The notes below the pieces were generated by a model that was not told the origin of the DNA, did no database searches, and was given only the letters and a program-made list of their open reading frames with translations. Below, piece by piece: positions 45,701-51,502 of a stretch of 64,000 bases of DNA (positions are counted from its first letter, which is position 1; each line of letters starts with the position of its first letter). The stretch is from contig NC_080540.1 of NCBI RefSeq assembly GCF_028640845.1, forward strand, positions 131,220,420 to 131,284,419. The letters run 5' to 3'. This DNA is from Ahaetulla prasina. Taxonomy: Eukaryota; Chordata; Lepidosauria; Squamata; Colubridae. Position numbers and translations under genes: made by a program.

Positions 45701-48700
45701 ACCAGAGCCTCAGAACACAGCGAGCAGGAAAAAGAAAAGTCCTTGTAAAGTCAGCGCTAGGAGCGTCTGCCTCCCAGTGCCTTTTGAAGTCCTTGGGCCC
45801 CGCCCCCTGGCCGGCCCACAGCCATGCTCAGTAAGCTACCATCCGGCGGTGGCTGGTGTATGTCTGGTTGCTGACGCCCACGCGGTTGGGATGGCCCAGC
45901 TGATTGCACGTGGTTGTCATGGGAGCCTCCAGAAGCTGCCACTTTCTCAGCTGAGCTGCGCAGCGTTGAGGAATGTTCAGTGGGTGGCTCCTGGCCATCG
46001 TGGAGGCTGCCAGAAGCCATCGGATGCTCAGCTGTGTGATGCAGTTTGGTAGGTTGCTGCCACAGCCAGGCGTCATCATCTCCTCCACGCCCCTAGACAT
46101 GTCGAGCCCTGAGCCAGGGCTCGACAGAAGACTCCCCGCTACCAAGAGTCCACCTGGAAGACAGGAGATAGATGTGTTAGACATGACCCTTATGGCATGC
46201 AACTCCACCTCCTTGTTTGGTGGGATACTGTTGGTGGTATTGCTGCAACAAGCATGTGGCCTTAAATCCCGCTCCGCTACCCAGGACGCCTCAGTGGCGG
46301 AGTAGCCCTTCCACCATACCAGGTAGTGGAGTTTACCCCTGTGTAGTCATGAGTCTAAAACCCCATCGATCTCATATTGGTCCAGACCCACTGGGCTTGG
46401 TGGCTCGGGAAGGGGCCAGACGTTGGTAGCCTCCATGGGTTTTAGCAGGCTGCTGTGGAACATGGGATGCACCCGGCCCAGCAAGCTTGGGAGCTTCAGT
46501 TCCACTGTCATGGGGTTTATTACCCGAACAATAGGAAATGACCCTAGGTACTTAGGCCCCAGCTTTTTGCACGGTACACTCAATCTAAGGTATTTCATGG
46601 AGAGATATACCTGGTCCCCGACCTTAAAGGGTTTGTGGGCTGCTTATTTTTCATCAGCCTGAACCTTATATAGGCTTCAGCCACTTTGTGCAGTGCTGCT
46701 TTTACAGCTCCCCAGGTCTCTGGTATCTTGTCTGCCCACTCTTTCAGGGTTCCTGGGCCCTGGGCCCCCTGGGTCCAGTCTGGAATGGATTAGACTCCAC
46801 CCCATGCACCACCTGGAAGGGGGTGTACCCAGTGCTGCTGTGCACCATGTTATCGTATGCTACTTCCACGAAGGGAAGTAGGCCTGCCCAGTCTGTCTGT
46901 TGATATGAGACGTAACATCTCAGATAGCATTCCACCATGGAATTTACTCGTTCAGCGGCCTTGTTGGTGCTGGATGGAACGCTGAGCTCAAGCCTTGGGA
47001 GGAACCTATGAGGCGTGCAAAGTCGTGCCAGAACCTGGTGGTGAATTGCACCCCCCTATCCAAGATGATACATTGGGCACCCCGTGGAGATGGTAGATGT
47101 GAGGAATAAACAGTTTGGCTAACTGCCGTGCCGACGGTATCCCAGTGCATGGCATGAAATGTGCCTGTTTTGAGAACAGGGCGATGACTGTCCATATTAC
47201 GGTGTGCCCGTAATAAGGTGTACTATGTGTACGCTATGTGTACATGGCGATCTCTTCCCATGGTCTGACAGGATTTACAACGGACTGCAGGAGGCTAGTG
47301 GTTTTTAAGGCCGTGCCTTCATTGCTGTGCACATCGGACAACTTTTTACATAGTTCTCAATCTCTTCCCTCATGTGGGGTGGAGGAACCCCAAGGAACCC
47401 AAAATGGCGGGCCTGTTTGACATTGTGGCATTGCTGCAACACAGTGGGTCTTAGGGCAGGTGGTATATATAGTCTGTCATTCCTTCATCTCTGTGCGTGA
47501 ACAGTGTTTTGCTCTCCACCAGCCAGGAGTCCTTTAACAATGCTGAGTTAGGGCTAGGGGTTAAGATTGTTGGGGGTAATAGGTTGACATTTGTAAACCG
47601 CTCAGAGTATGCTACAAAGAACTATGTAGCAGTACGTAAGTCTAAGTGTTGGTGCTATTGATATTTCACAGATAAAAAATCCTTCATGGCAGACAGCATT
47701 GCTATCCCAAGAGTTTTGGTCTCCTGATGTCCTAATAAATTAACATTTGTGGTTTATCTTATAGCATATTGGCCTACCCATGTTTTCACCTGATAAGAAG
47801 CCAAAACGAATCCACATGATGAGCTGTGGAGTTCTCAATTTGCCTCGAAATCCTCTGTTGGACTGGACTTTTGGACACTCGCTCATTAGTTGTCATGTGG
47901 AGCATCACCTCTTCCCAGCTTTTTCTGATAACATGTGCCTGAAGGTGCGAGGTTGAATGGCAGATGGAATGGAGATTTGGAAGAGTAGGGTGGGGCAAAA
48001 TAAATACCTGCTGTTTACTTGTAAAGAAAAGGGTACATGATTAAAAGCTGATGAGTTTCATATAGGCCAATTTTTTTACATAATTCAGAATTCTTTGAGA
48101 TTGAAAGTGGGCACTGGGCAAATCCTATAGGAGGGCTGGACTAGATGACCTAAGGTCCCTTCCAACTCTGTTAATCTGTTATAGATGTCATAAATAAAGA
48201 CTATAGACCTGAAATCGTATTTTCTAAAGAATAAGTTTCATTTTTGAATGATAAGAAATATATTTCACATTGGATATTGTAATCCTTCCTTCTATATATC
48301 ATATGTACAGCTACAGTAATTTCATTTTATTTTATGGTACTTTACATCACAAAATTGTTGGTTCCTCTTCAAGAATTCTTCAAGTTCTTTTAAGGGAGCT
48401 AAAATGACAAGTATCTCAGAGGTTGCTAAAGCACTCTGTCTATACTGTTTAATTAATACTTATTTCAGTTTTATATATGTTGGGAAGCACCCAATCTGGC
48501 AAGGAGGAGGGCTCAAATGAAGAGTTAGCCTAGAGTCACTACACGCCCGTCAAAAGGCTATGATTAATAGCCAACTTCCAAACTTCTTGGAACCTTATCT
48601 ATTTGTTCCCAAGAGAAAGCTGCCAGTCGGGAGATTCCTGTTTTATAGGTAGAACATAATAGTTAGCTTGAACTCTACATGTGTGGATCTTGTTGTTTGC

Positions 48701-48979
48701 GCCTGACAAGATTTCTGCCATTTTTAGTGACCAACAATGTTCTTTATATTTGGCTCTGGGCCTAACCTAATAAAAAATAAACATTAGTATTTACTGTAAT
48801 ACTAACGTTATCTTTCCGTTATATTCCAGATAAAACCTGTGGTTTCTCAGTATTTGAAAAAGAAGAAATTACGATACAATGAAGATTCTTACTGGTCCCG
48901 CTTGAAGCTATTCCTGGACAAATATGAAGAACTGATGGTCTATGCACCTCCTATTTCTGAACTTGTGGGGATTCAGTAA
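27146..48979 (+). CDS. FADS6: Fatty acid desaturase 6, complete six-exon coding region
   Basis: FADS6 belongs to the membrane fatty-acid desaturase/hydroxylase superfamily; its substrate is poorly defined. Coding exons are 27146-27725, 36525-36691, 40865-41045, 42516-42703, 47765-47944 and 48830-48979, totalling 1446 nt (481 residues plus stop). All introns are GT-AG and all junction phases agree. The three histidine boxes that bind the di-iron centre are present: HLASH (about 226-230), HVKMHH (263-268) and HVEHH (416-420). Hydrophobic stretches in exons 2-4 fit membrane segments. Recognisable conserved blocks are SSWWERHGVD at the end of exon 1, GLGDSSTW in exon 3 and a C-terminus ending PPISELVGIQ. 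The desaturase domain matches the vertebrate family in length, but the N-terminus is much longer than in mammals, where the protein is about 370 residues. ATG 27146 begins MEP, as I recall for mammalian FADS6. In-frame ATGs at 27323 and 27545 are alternative starts. Confidence 0.95.
28490..28640 (-). repeat. SINE fragment, antisense (FADS6 intron 1)
   Basis: Blocks ATCCCGCCCTTCTCTGAAGAC and CCCCCAACAATCTGGGTC (each in part) are shared with the fuller copy at 29205. Confidence 0.55.
29205..29470 (-). mobile_element. tRNA-derived SINE, antisense (FADS6 intron 1)
   Basis: In reverse: a GGCTCAGCAGACTAAG head, a GTTCAAGTCCCACC B box, CAAGGTTGACTCAGCCTTCC, CAGATTGTTGGGGGCAATAA and a 3' end with GGGCGGGATATAAAT. 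Confidence 0.72.
30869..31602 (-). mobile_element. L1 LINE, 5'-truncated, antisense (FADS6 intron 1)
   Basis: Flanked by GTAGTACAGTT at 30858-30868 and 31603-31613. In reverse it carries the last part of L1 ORF2 (ending at 31119 with QIKKYQIAFE), then the 3' UTR and A-rich tail. It is closely similar to 14210-14910 of the full-length L1. The final 30 bp or so before the 5' junction do not match that copy. Confidence 0.9.
31119..31600 (-). pseudogene. L1 ORF2 C-terminal fragment
   Basis: The open frame reads HLDPKKLSCMYPNIQAKCWR, a zinc-knuckle-like CRCDCDD/WWTC motif, and ends QIAFE then stop. Unlike the copy at 14201-14684 it is uninterrupted here, so it has suffered fewer breaks. No endonuclease or RT is included. 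Confidence 0.85.
31614..33217. other. FADS6 intron 1, unassigned
   Basis: No exon, clear repeat family or RNA gene was recognised. An open frame at 31999-32361 looks like chance. Confidence 0.35.
33233..33734 (-). mobile_element. Internal L1 fragment with 15-bp target duplication
   Basis: The exact duplication AGTCTCCTATCTCAT lies at 33218-33232 and 33735-33749. In reverse the fragment holds the end of ORF1 and the start of ORF2 endonuclease (ITVNINGLNSAIKRKRIFHK, LDIICLQEVHIK). It ends after LMVEIINNK in AATAATAAATAATAAA rather than the L1 3' UTR. Confidence 0.85.
34089..34588. mobile_element. hAT-type nonautonomous element (FADS6 intron 1)
   Basis: Ends CATGGGTGTCAAACTC and the inverse of TTTGACACCCCTG, with exact duplication ATCTAGAA at 34081-34088 and 34589-34596. 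The interior is GC-rich with repeats of GCAGAGTGCTGCAGGAG and GGCC. No transposase. Confidence 0.9.
34605..34830 (+). mobile_element. Old CR1 LINE 3' region, part 1
   Basis: AGATTCAGAGGAAGGCAACTG, TGAGAGGTGACATGACTG and ACAAAATTATGCATGGTATGG are typical of the amniote CR1 3' end. It continues after younger insertions at 35814-35871 and 36108-36375. Confidence 0.65.
34831..35813 (+). mobile_element. CR1/L2-type LINE with TTCTA tail (FADS6 intron 1)
   Basis: A 5'-truncated copy: RT remnant (FADDTTVIGLI-like, VDFRRNPSILPPLTILDNTV, FKFLGSI) in several frames, then the shared 3' UTR and CCAATAAATTCTATTCTATT. It lies inside an older CR1. Confidence 0.82.
35872..36107 (-). mobile_element. tRNA-derived SINE, antisense (FADS6 intron 1)
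   Basis: In reverse: GCCATGGTGGCGCACTGGTTAG (A box), CAGGATTGATC near the B box, GGTTGACACAGCCTCC, GACCCAGATTGTTGAGGGC and a GGTATATAAGTCTAAGTGC tail. Confidence 0.8.
36108..36375 (+). mobile_element. Old CR1 LINE 3' region, part 2
   Basis: TTGGAATTCATTACTCAC, GGCTTCAAAAAAGGGTTGGAC, GTTGTCCACTCTGAGAACAG and CATCCAGCAGGACACTGCTTATG are CR1 3'-end blocks. It ends about 150 bp before FADS6 exon 2. Confidence 0.65.
36525..36691 (+). CDS. FADS6: FADS6 exon 2 (first histidine box)
   Basis: The acceptor is a pyrimidine-rich tract ending TTTCCAG and the donor is GAG|GTTTGT. The exon completes Gly194 and encodes residues 195-249, including a hydrophobic segment (FVFLVGIAVLGVAHFTL) and the first histidine box HLASH. 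It ends in phase 0 at Glu249 and joins exon 3 as ...FFIE|VCSAFTAE.... The reading frame continues open past the donor into the intron by chance. Confidence 0.93.
36723..36895 (-). mobile_element. CR1 LINE 3' UTR fragment, antisense (FADS6 intron 2)
   Basis: (TATT)n followed by TATACCGCCCTTCTCCCGAAGG and GACTCAGGGCGG, the inverted CR1 3' end. It starts 31 bp after the exon 2 donor. Confidence 0.8.
36896..38084. other. FADS6 intron 2, unassigned AT-rich sequence
   Basis: Includes TTAATTAATT-rich runs near 37317-37347. No feature was recognised. Confidence 0.35.
38085..38402. repeat. Inverted repeat built from short tandem units (FADS6 intron 2)
   Basis: The left part repeats units like GGACAACTTGCCGCAGCCAA and CACCATGGCCAACTTGC. 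The right part carries the inverse units (AGTTGGCCGCAGCAAGTTGG). The central 140 bp is AT-rich. Probably a MITE; its boundaries and duplication are not clear. Confidence 0.55.
38870..39255 (-). mobile_element. Mariner-like MITE, antisense (FADS6 intron 2)
   Basis: Contains AGCCCTTGGCTTACAACC, GCAAGCAAAGTCAACAGG and CACTTAACAACTGCAGTG, inverted blocks of the 26267 family. Confidence 0.55.
39275..39800 (-). repeat. Old CR1 LINE 3' region, antisense (FADS6 intron 2)
   Basis: AGAATTGTAGAGTTGGGTAGG, CCAGTCCAATCTCCTAC and AGTGTGGTGCCCAGAACTGG are the inverted amniote CR1 3' UTR. Confidence 0.6.
39888..40255. mobile_element. hAT element 1 of an adjacent pair (FADS6 intron 2)
   Basis: Ends CAGGGGTCAGCAACCTT and the inverse of GGGTTGCTGACTCCTG, with exact duplication ATCTAGAG at 39880-39887 and 40256-40263. 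The interior has three tandem units of about 60 bp (39965-40146) sharing CATCCTTTTTCCTCT. Confidence 0.92.
40264..40395. mobile_element. hAT element 2 of an adjacent pair (FADS6 intron 2)
   Basis: Ends CAAGGGTGTCAAACTC and the inverse of GGAGTTTGACAGCTCTG. Its left duplication is the right duplication of element 1 (ATCTAGAG) and its right copy is ATCTAAAG (40396-40403, one mismatch). It is 132 bp and belongs to the same end family as 34089-34588. Confidence 0.85.
40865..41045 (+). CDS. FADS6: FADS6 exon 3 (second histidine box)
   Basis: The acceptor is TGTCCTAG| and the donor is ATTG|GTATGT. The exon encodes residues 250-309 plus one base of codon 310. It holds the second histidine box HVKMHH, followed by AYTNIIGLGDSSTW, a highly characteristic FADS6 block, and then a hydrophobic segment (YMFIAPIAVPVVTPFVAI). 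Confidence 0.95.
41630..42090. repeat. Two copies of an interspersed repeat (FADS6 intron 3)
   Basis: 41634-41760 and 41975-42085 share ATCCAGTTCATGGTTGT-like, CTTTTTCTGCAGGCAACTG-like and CTTCTCATCCAAGAAGCTTC-type blocks, as in the hairpin at 15216. Family not identified. Confidence 0.6.
42095..42214 (+). repeat. Partial mariner-like MITE (FADS6 intron 3)
   Basis: GTGGGGATGCTGCATTAGTC and GTTGTAACTTTGAACGGTC are the right half of the 26267 family. It ends about 300 bp before exon 4. Confidence 0.5.
42516..42703 (+). CDS. FADS6: FADS6 exon 4 (membrane segments)
   Basis: The acceptor is TTTCCATAG| and the donor is TTCCAG|GTAAGG. The exon completes residue 310 and encodes residues 311-372, ending AHAYIHVNIFQ in phase 0. 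It contains two hydrophobic stretches (TLCCIFIGLYAHCWLLI and SALVCMLITRALLA) that fit membrane helices. A hAT MITE starts 14 bp beyond this donor (see the element at 42718). Confidence 0.94.
42718..43021. mobile_element. hAT-type MITE 14 bp after the FADS6 exon 4 donor
   Basis: Ends CAGTAGTGAAATCC and the inverse of GGATTTCATCCCTG, with flanks TTATCAAC (42710-42717) and CTATCAAC (43022-43029), one mismatch. The interior has GGCTTGGTGGGCG, tandem GGATATTGCAAAATCTCC units and repeated CTACCGGTTCTCC. It is the same family as 1-163. Confidence 0.88.
43030..44084. other. FADS6 intron 4, unassigned
   Basis: A possible old repeat lies near 43940-44000 (CTGAATTCCCAGCATCC). Otherwise AT-rich unique-looking sequence. 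Confidence 0.35.
44085..45375 (-). mobile_element. Rex1-like LINE, 5'-truncated, antisense (FADS6 intron 4)
   Basis: In reverse: RT (AIDAIYIDFCKAFDSVVHDK-like, SGVPQGSVLGPTLFILYIND, catalytic FADD near 45070) and a C-terminal region (RPILEYSSTVWNPYHISDIN, RVQKYFTRRVLHSS). The 3' end has an A-rich tail (TTTATTTTTATTT in + sense). Frames are broken near 44900-44950. Assignment to Rex1/Babar rather than another CR1/Jockey-group clade is tentative. Confidence 0.78.
45437..45602 (+). mobile_element. tRNA-derived SINE, left part, split by gypsy remnant
   Basis: GGTACACTGGTTAGAATGC, GCTCAAGGTTGACTCAGCC and GTAAAATGAGGACCC. The SINE resumes at 47557 with AGATTGTTGGGGGTAATAGG, so 1954 bp were inserted between. 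Confidence 0.8.
45603..47556 (-). mobile_element. Ty3/gypsy retrotransposon remnant (FADS6 intron 4)
   Basis: In reverse, integrase coding runs from about 47520 to 46350: a zinc-binding HHCC region (QCHNVKQAGHFG, then YVKSCPMC), core (DRGVQFTTRFWHDFARLIG; AYDNMVHSSTGYTPFQVVHG) and a C-terminal chromodomain-type region (LGPKYLGSFPIVRVINPMTV, HPMFHSSLLKP). The 45603-46230 part is probably the 3' LTR and untranslated end. Gag, protease and RT are missing and the frame is broken. Confidence 0.82.
46347..47530 (-). pseudogene. Gypsy integrase pseudogene
   Basis: The integrase would join element DNA to the host chromosome. Three separate open pieces (46944-47195, 46744-46938, 46347-46598) plus the upstream HHCC segment lie in different frames, so no full protein can be made. 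The piece order matches a Ty3/gypsy integrase from N- to C-terminus. Confidence 0.8.
47557..47672 (+). mobile_element. tRNA-derived SINE, right part
   Basis: Continues the SINE of 45437-45602 (AGATTGTTGGGGGTAATAGG, then GTAAGTCTAAGTGTTGGTGC). It ends about 90 bp before FADS6 exon 5. Confidence 0.75.
47765..47944 (+). CDS. FADS6: FADS6 exon 5 (third histidine box)
   Basis: The acceptor is ATCTTATAG| and the donor is CTGAAG|GTGCGA, which is weaker than the other donors of the gene. The exon is exactly 60 codons (residues 373-432), phase 0 at both ends. It begins HIGLPMFSPDKKPKRIHMMS and carries the third histidine box HVEHH within GHSLISCHVEHHLFP. Confidence 0.96.
48105..48185 (+). repeat. Old CR1 LINE 3' tail (FADS6 intron 5)
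   Basis: GGGCTGGACTAGATGACC and GGTCCCTTCCAACTCTG are the conserved CR1 3' end. Confidence 0.65.
48830..48979 (+). CDS. FADS6: FADS6 exon 6 (C-terminus and stop)
   Basis: The acceptor is TATATTCCAG|. The exon encodes residues 433-481 (IKPVVSQYLKKKKLRYNEDS to the end ELVGIQ) and the TAA stop at 48977-48979. The basic KKKK stretch is probably cytosolic. The end is collinear with the known family C-terminus. Confidence 0.95.
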   Translation: MKPVVSQYLKKKKLRYNEDSYWSRLKLFLDKYEELMVYAPPISELVGIQ

Positions 48980-49784
48980 TGGTACTTTTATGGCTAGAGC
49001 TAGGGCCTTAAGGCAGCATAGTTTCTTTTTCCAAGATCAATGCATTTAAAGTCTAAGTTAAGTTATCAGGGGAAAATAAGTACGTTATTTATGTCTTCCA
49101 TATCAGTCAAGCAAAAATGGTCTTTAGGTACTGGATCCCACTGCCCAGTAATGGGTCATAGGGGAAAATCAATAGTTCCAATTAATTCAATTGTACTATC
49201 TTTGATTTTCTTCTCTGCTGTAATAATCTTTGCACACTGATAAACTGTATTTTATGGATCATTTCCATTCTGCTATTCTGCAACATGAGGGAGGGAAATC
49301 TAAGGGCTATTTAATGTTCTTCCTCTTAAATTAAAATAACTTCCAAGTTAAAAGACATTTGCACAGTACAAACTTTGACAAGTTCTGTATGGCAATTTCT
49401 TTTCCTCATCTTGGGATTTATGACAGCAAAAACATAGATCACTGCTGCTAACCGATCTGAAATCCACACTGCAGAAAATGCAAGCCGTCTTCACAATATC
49501 TGCATTTTTAGAGTAGCCTTCCTCAACTGGTGCCTTCTAGATATGCAAACTCCAGTGACCAGAATGCCAGTTAGCATCGGAATTTCTGAAATTCTAAAAC
49601 ATCTGGAAAGAACACTGGGAACGAAACTTATTAGAGGAAGCTTTTCCTAGAGGTTAGAAGAAACATGAAAAAGTTGCATTGACTGTTGGACTGATATTCA
49701 CATAGCTCTAATTCCATGAGAATTTATACAGTAAAGAGATAGCGCCTATCAGATGCTTCATAGATTTTCATTTTTTAGCACCCG
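48980..49784 (+). other. FADS6: FADS6 3' untranslated region, extent unknown
   Basis: This is non-repetitive-looking AT-rich sequence after the FADS6 stop, up to the 5S-like SINE at 49785. A possible polyadenylation signal ATTAAA lies at 49330-49335. No AATAAA was seen before the SINE. Sequence near 49515-49620 resembles a decayed interspersed repeat. The true 3' end is not decided by sequence alone. Confidence 0.35.
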
Positions 49785-50035
49785 CTTAGCAGGTAGCAAT
49801 CCCCAGCCTACTTTGACTGATCTGGGAAGCTAAGGAAGGTCAGGCCAAGAGTATGCTTAGTAGACCTGCATAGAATATCAGGCTTGAGGGCCAAACTGGG
49901 AAATCAAAACCCACCCTGGAAGACGGCAGCAGTAAGCCACTTCTGTACTGTTGCCAACTCCTCACTCCCCTTACATAGATCCGTTATTGCAGTTGCCAAG
50001 AGTTGAGCTTGACCTGAAGGAGACTTTACTAAAAT
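49785..50035 (+). mobile_element. 5S rRNA-derived SINE, old copy
   Basis: 49800-49905 aligns by eye with 5S rRNA: ACTGATCTGGGAAGCTAAGG, then GGTCAGGCC, TTAGTA and an AATATCAGGCTTG-like end. A non-5S body follows (CCACCCTGGAAGACGGCAG, AGCTTGACCTGAAGGAG). It matches the SINE3 type. The family cannot be named with certainty. Confidence 0.6.
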
Positions 50036-50288
50036 TTCCCCTCCTGCAAAAAGCAAAAAAAAAAGGCTTATTTAAATTATGATGCTGAATGGTTGAAGGA
50101 AATAGAATTGTCATTACCAGCGGACCTTTTATTAACACAAATGATGCAAAGAAGGACTGTATAAAAGGTCCTGCTGACGAATGTGGTGATATCTATGCAA
50201 AGTAATAAATAAAAGTATGAATAAATAAAAATAAAGAGAGAATAAATTATTACCCAATCGACTTGTGTGGAGGGAGTGTGGTTTAATA

Positions 50289-50383
50289 CAGGGGTCTCCA
50301 ACCTTGGCAACTTTAAGACTTGGGGACTTCAATTGGGAATTGAAGTTTCCAAGTCTTAAAGTTGCCAACGTTGGAGACCCCTG
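50289..50383. mobile_element. Hairpin hAT MITE with exact 8-bp duplication
   Basis: A 95-bp near-perfect palindrome with ends CAGGGGTCTCCAACCTTGG and its complement, flanked by GTTTAATA at 50281-50288 and 50384-50391. It is the same family as 21713-21833, with the spacer reduced to almost nothing. Confidence 0.92.
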
Positions 50384-50391
50384 GTTTAATA

Positions 50392-50951
50392 AAAGAAACA
50401 ATGTAAATGCAAGCATATTAGCCAAGGAAAAGCAGCAAGTAGATATCCTTGAAAAAATATTTTGAAATAAACTCTAACTGACTTGATGAGCTGGCATGGC
50501 CCCCATGTTCTTTAGCTAGTAAAAACCAGTCCACACATTTATGATACAACATACAACTATTATTTACATGAAAATTACCTAAGCAATAACGTGCACTGGA
50601 AACCTACGTATTTTGCTGTTGTTTCTACCTAAGGGTCCATTTTTCCCCTTCTGGAGAAGTGCCCAATGATCACTGTTTTCTATTTCTGGAATGAAGGTGC
50701 ATAGTGTTAGCTTTCTCCAGCTTGTTAGTAGTTTCACTTGAGATATATTCCTAACACTGCTGAAATATGTCTATCAGGAGAACATTCTTTTCAAATATGT
50801 GTTTGAATTATGTATTTACATAATTAATTTCTAAAAGCTGGTTTGGAAAAATCTGGAATATTACTAATAATGGAAGGGCTAATTGTGCATCAAGAAGCTG
50901 AGCTATGGAGAACAAAGAGAGATCACTTCACTATTCTGAAAATACGAATCT
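50392..50951. other. Unassigned intergenic sequence
   Basis: No gene or repeat family was recognised. Confidence 0.35.
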
Positions 50952-51205
50952 GTGATGGATGCTTGGTGGCGCAGTGGTTAGACTGCTATACTGCAGGCCA
51001 CTTCTACTGCCTATCGGCTGCCTGAAATTTGCAGTTCAAATCCCACAAGGCTGAAGGTTGACTCGGCCTTCCATCCTTCTGAGGTGGGTAAAATAAGGAC
51101 CCAGATTGTTGGGGGCAATATGCTGACTCTGTAAAACTGCTTAGAGAGGGCTGTAAAGCACTATAAAGTGGTATATAAGTCTATTGCTATTGCTATTACT
51201 ATCTT
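50952..51205 (+). mobile_element. tRNA-derived SINE, best preserved copy
   Basis: A box TGGTGGCGCAGTGGTTAG, B box GCAGTTCAAATCCCAC, body GGTTGACTCGGCCTTCC and CCCAGATTGTTGGGGGC, tail GGTATATAAGTCTATTGC ending in (TATTGC)n. Confidence 0.88.
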
Positions 51206-51361
51206 TTGAACAGTTCTCATACTGTACAAGAAAAATGTTTTCTTTAATTACGTTTTAACTCATAGCAAAATGGAAGTGATTTTCCAGTAACTTTTTGTTG
51301 AATGCTCTTTTTGATTTTCCAGCTTAGCCTGCAACCTGCTGTGTACCGGAAGAATTCTACC

Positions 51362-51502
51362 CTAATACTCAACCTTACTCTACTTAGGGCAGTAGATGGA
51401 CTTCAAGTCCCAGAATTCCCCCAGCCAGCTTGTTGGTTGGGGAATTCTTGAACTTGAATGCCATATGTCTTAAAATTCCTGAAGTTGAGAAACACTGGAT
51501 TA
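51362..51502. mobile_element. Palindromic hAT-type MITE, old copy
   Basis: Contains GACTTCAAGTCCCAGAATTC and ends GAAGTTGAGAAACACTG, the family of 20850-20980 and 53975-54060. No duplication is readable. Confidence 0.5.

Noticed and set aside
45757..46305. Overlapping open frames on both strands near 46 kb
   Set aside because: They fall in the probable gypsy LTR/untranslated end and resemble no protein; gypsy coding is on the opposite strand further on.
49800..49905. Functional 5S rRNA gene
   Set aside because: Similarity is partial and divergent, the 3' T-run terminator is missing and a non-5S body follows, so a SINE is more likely.
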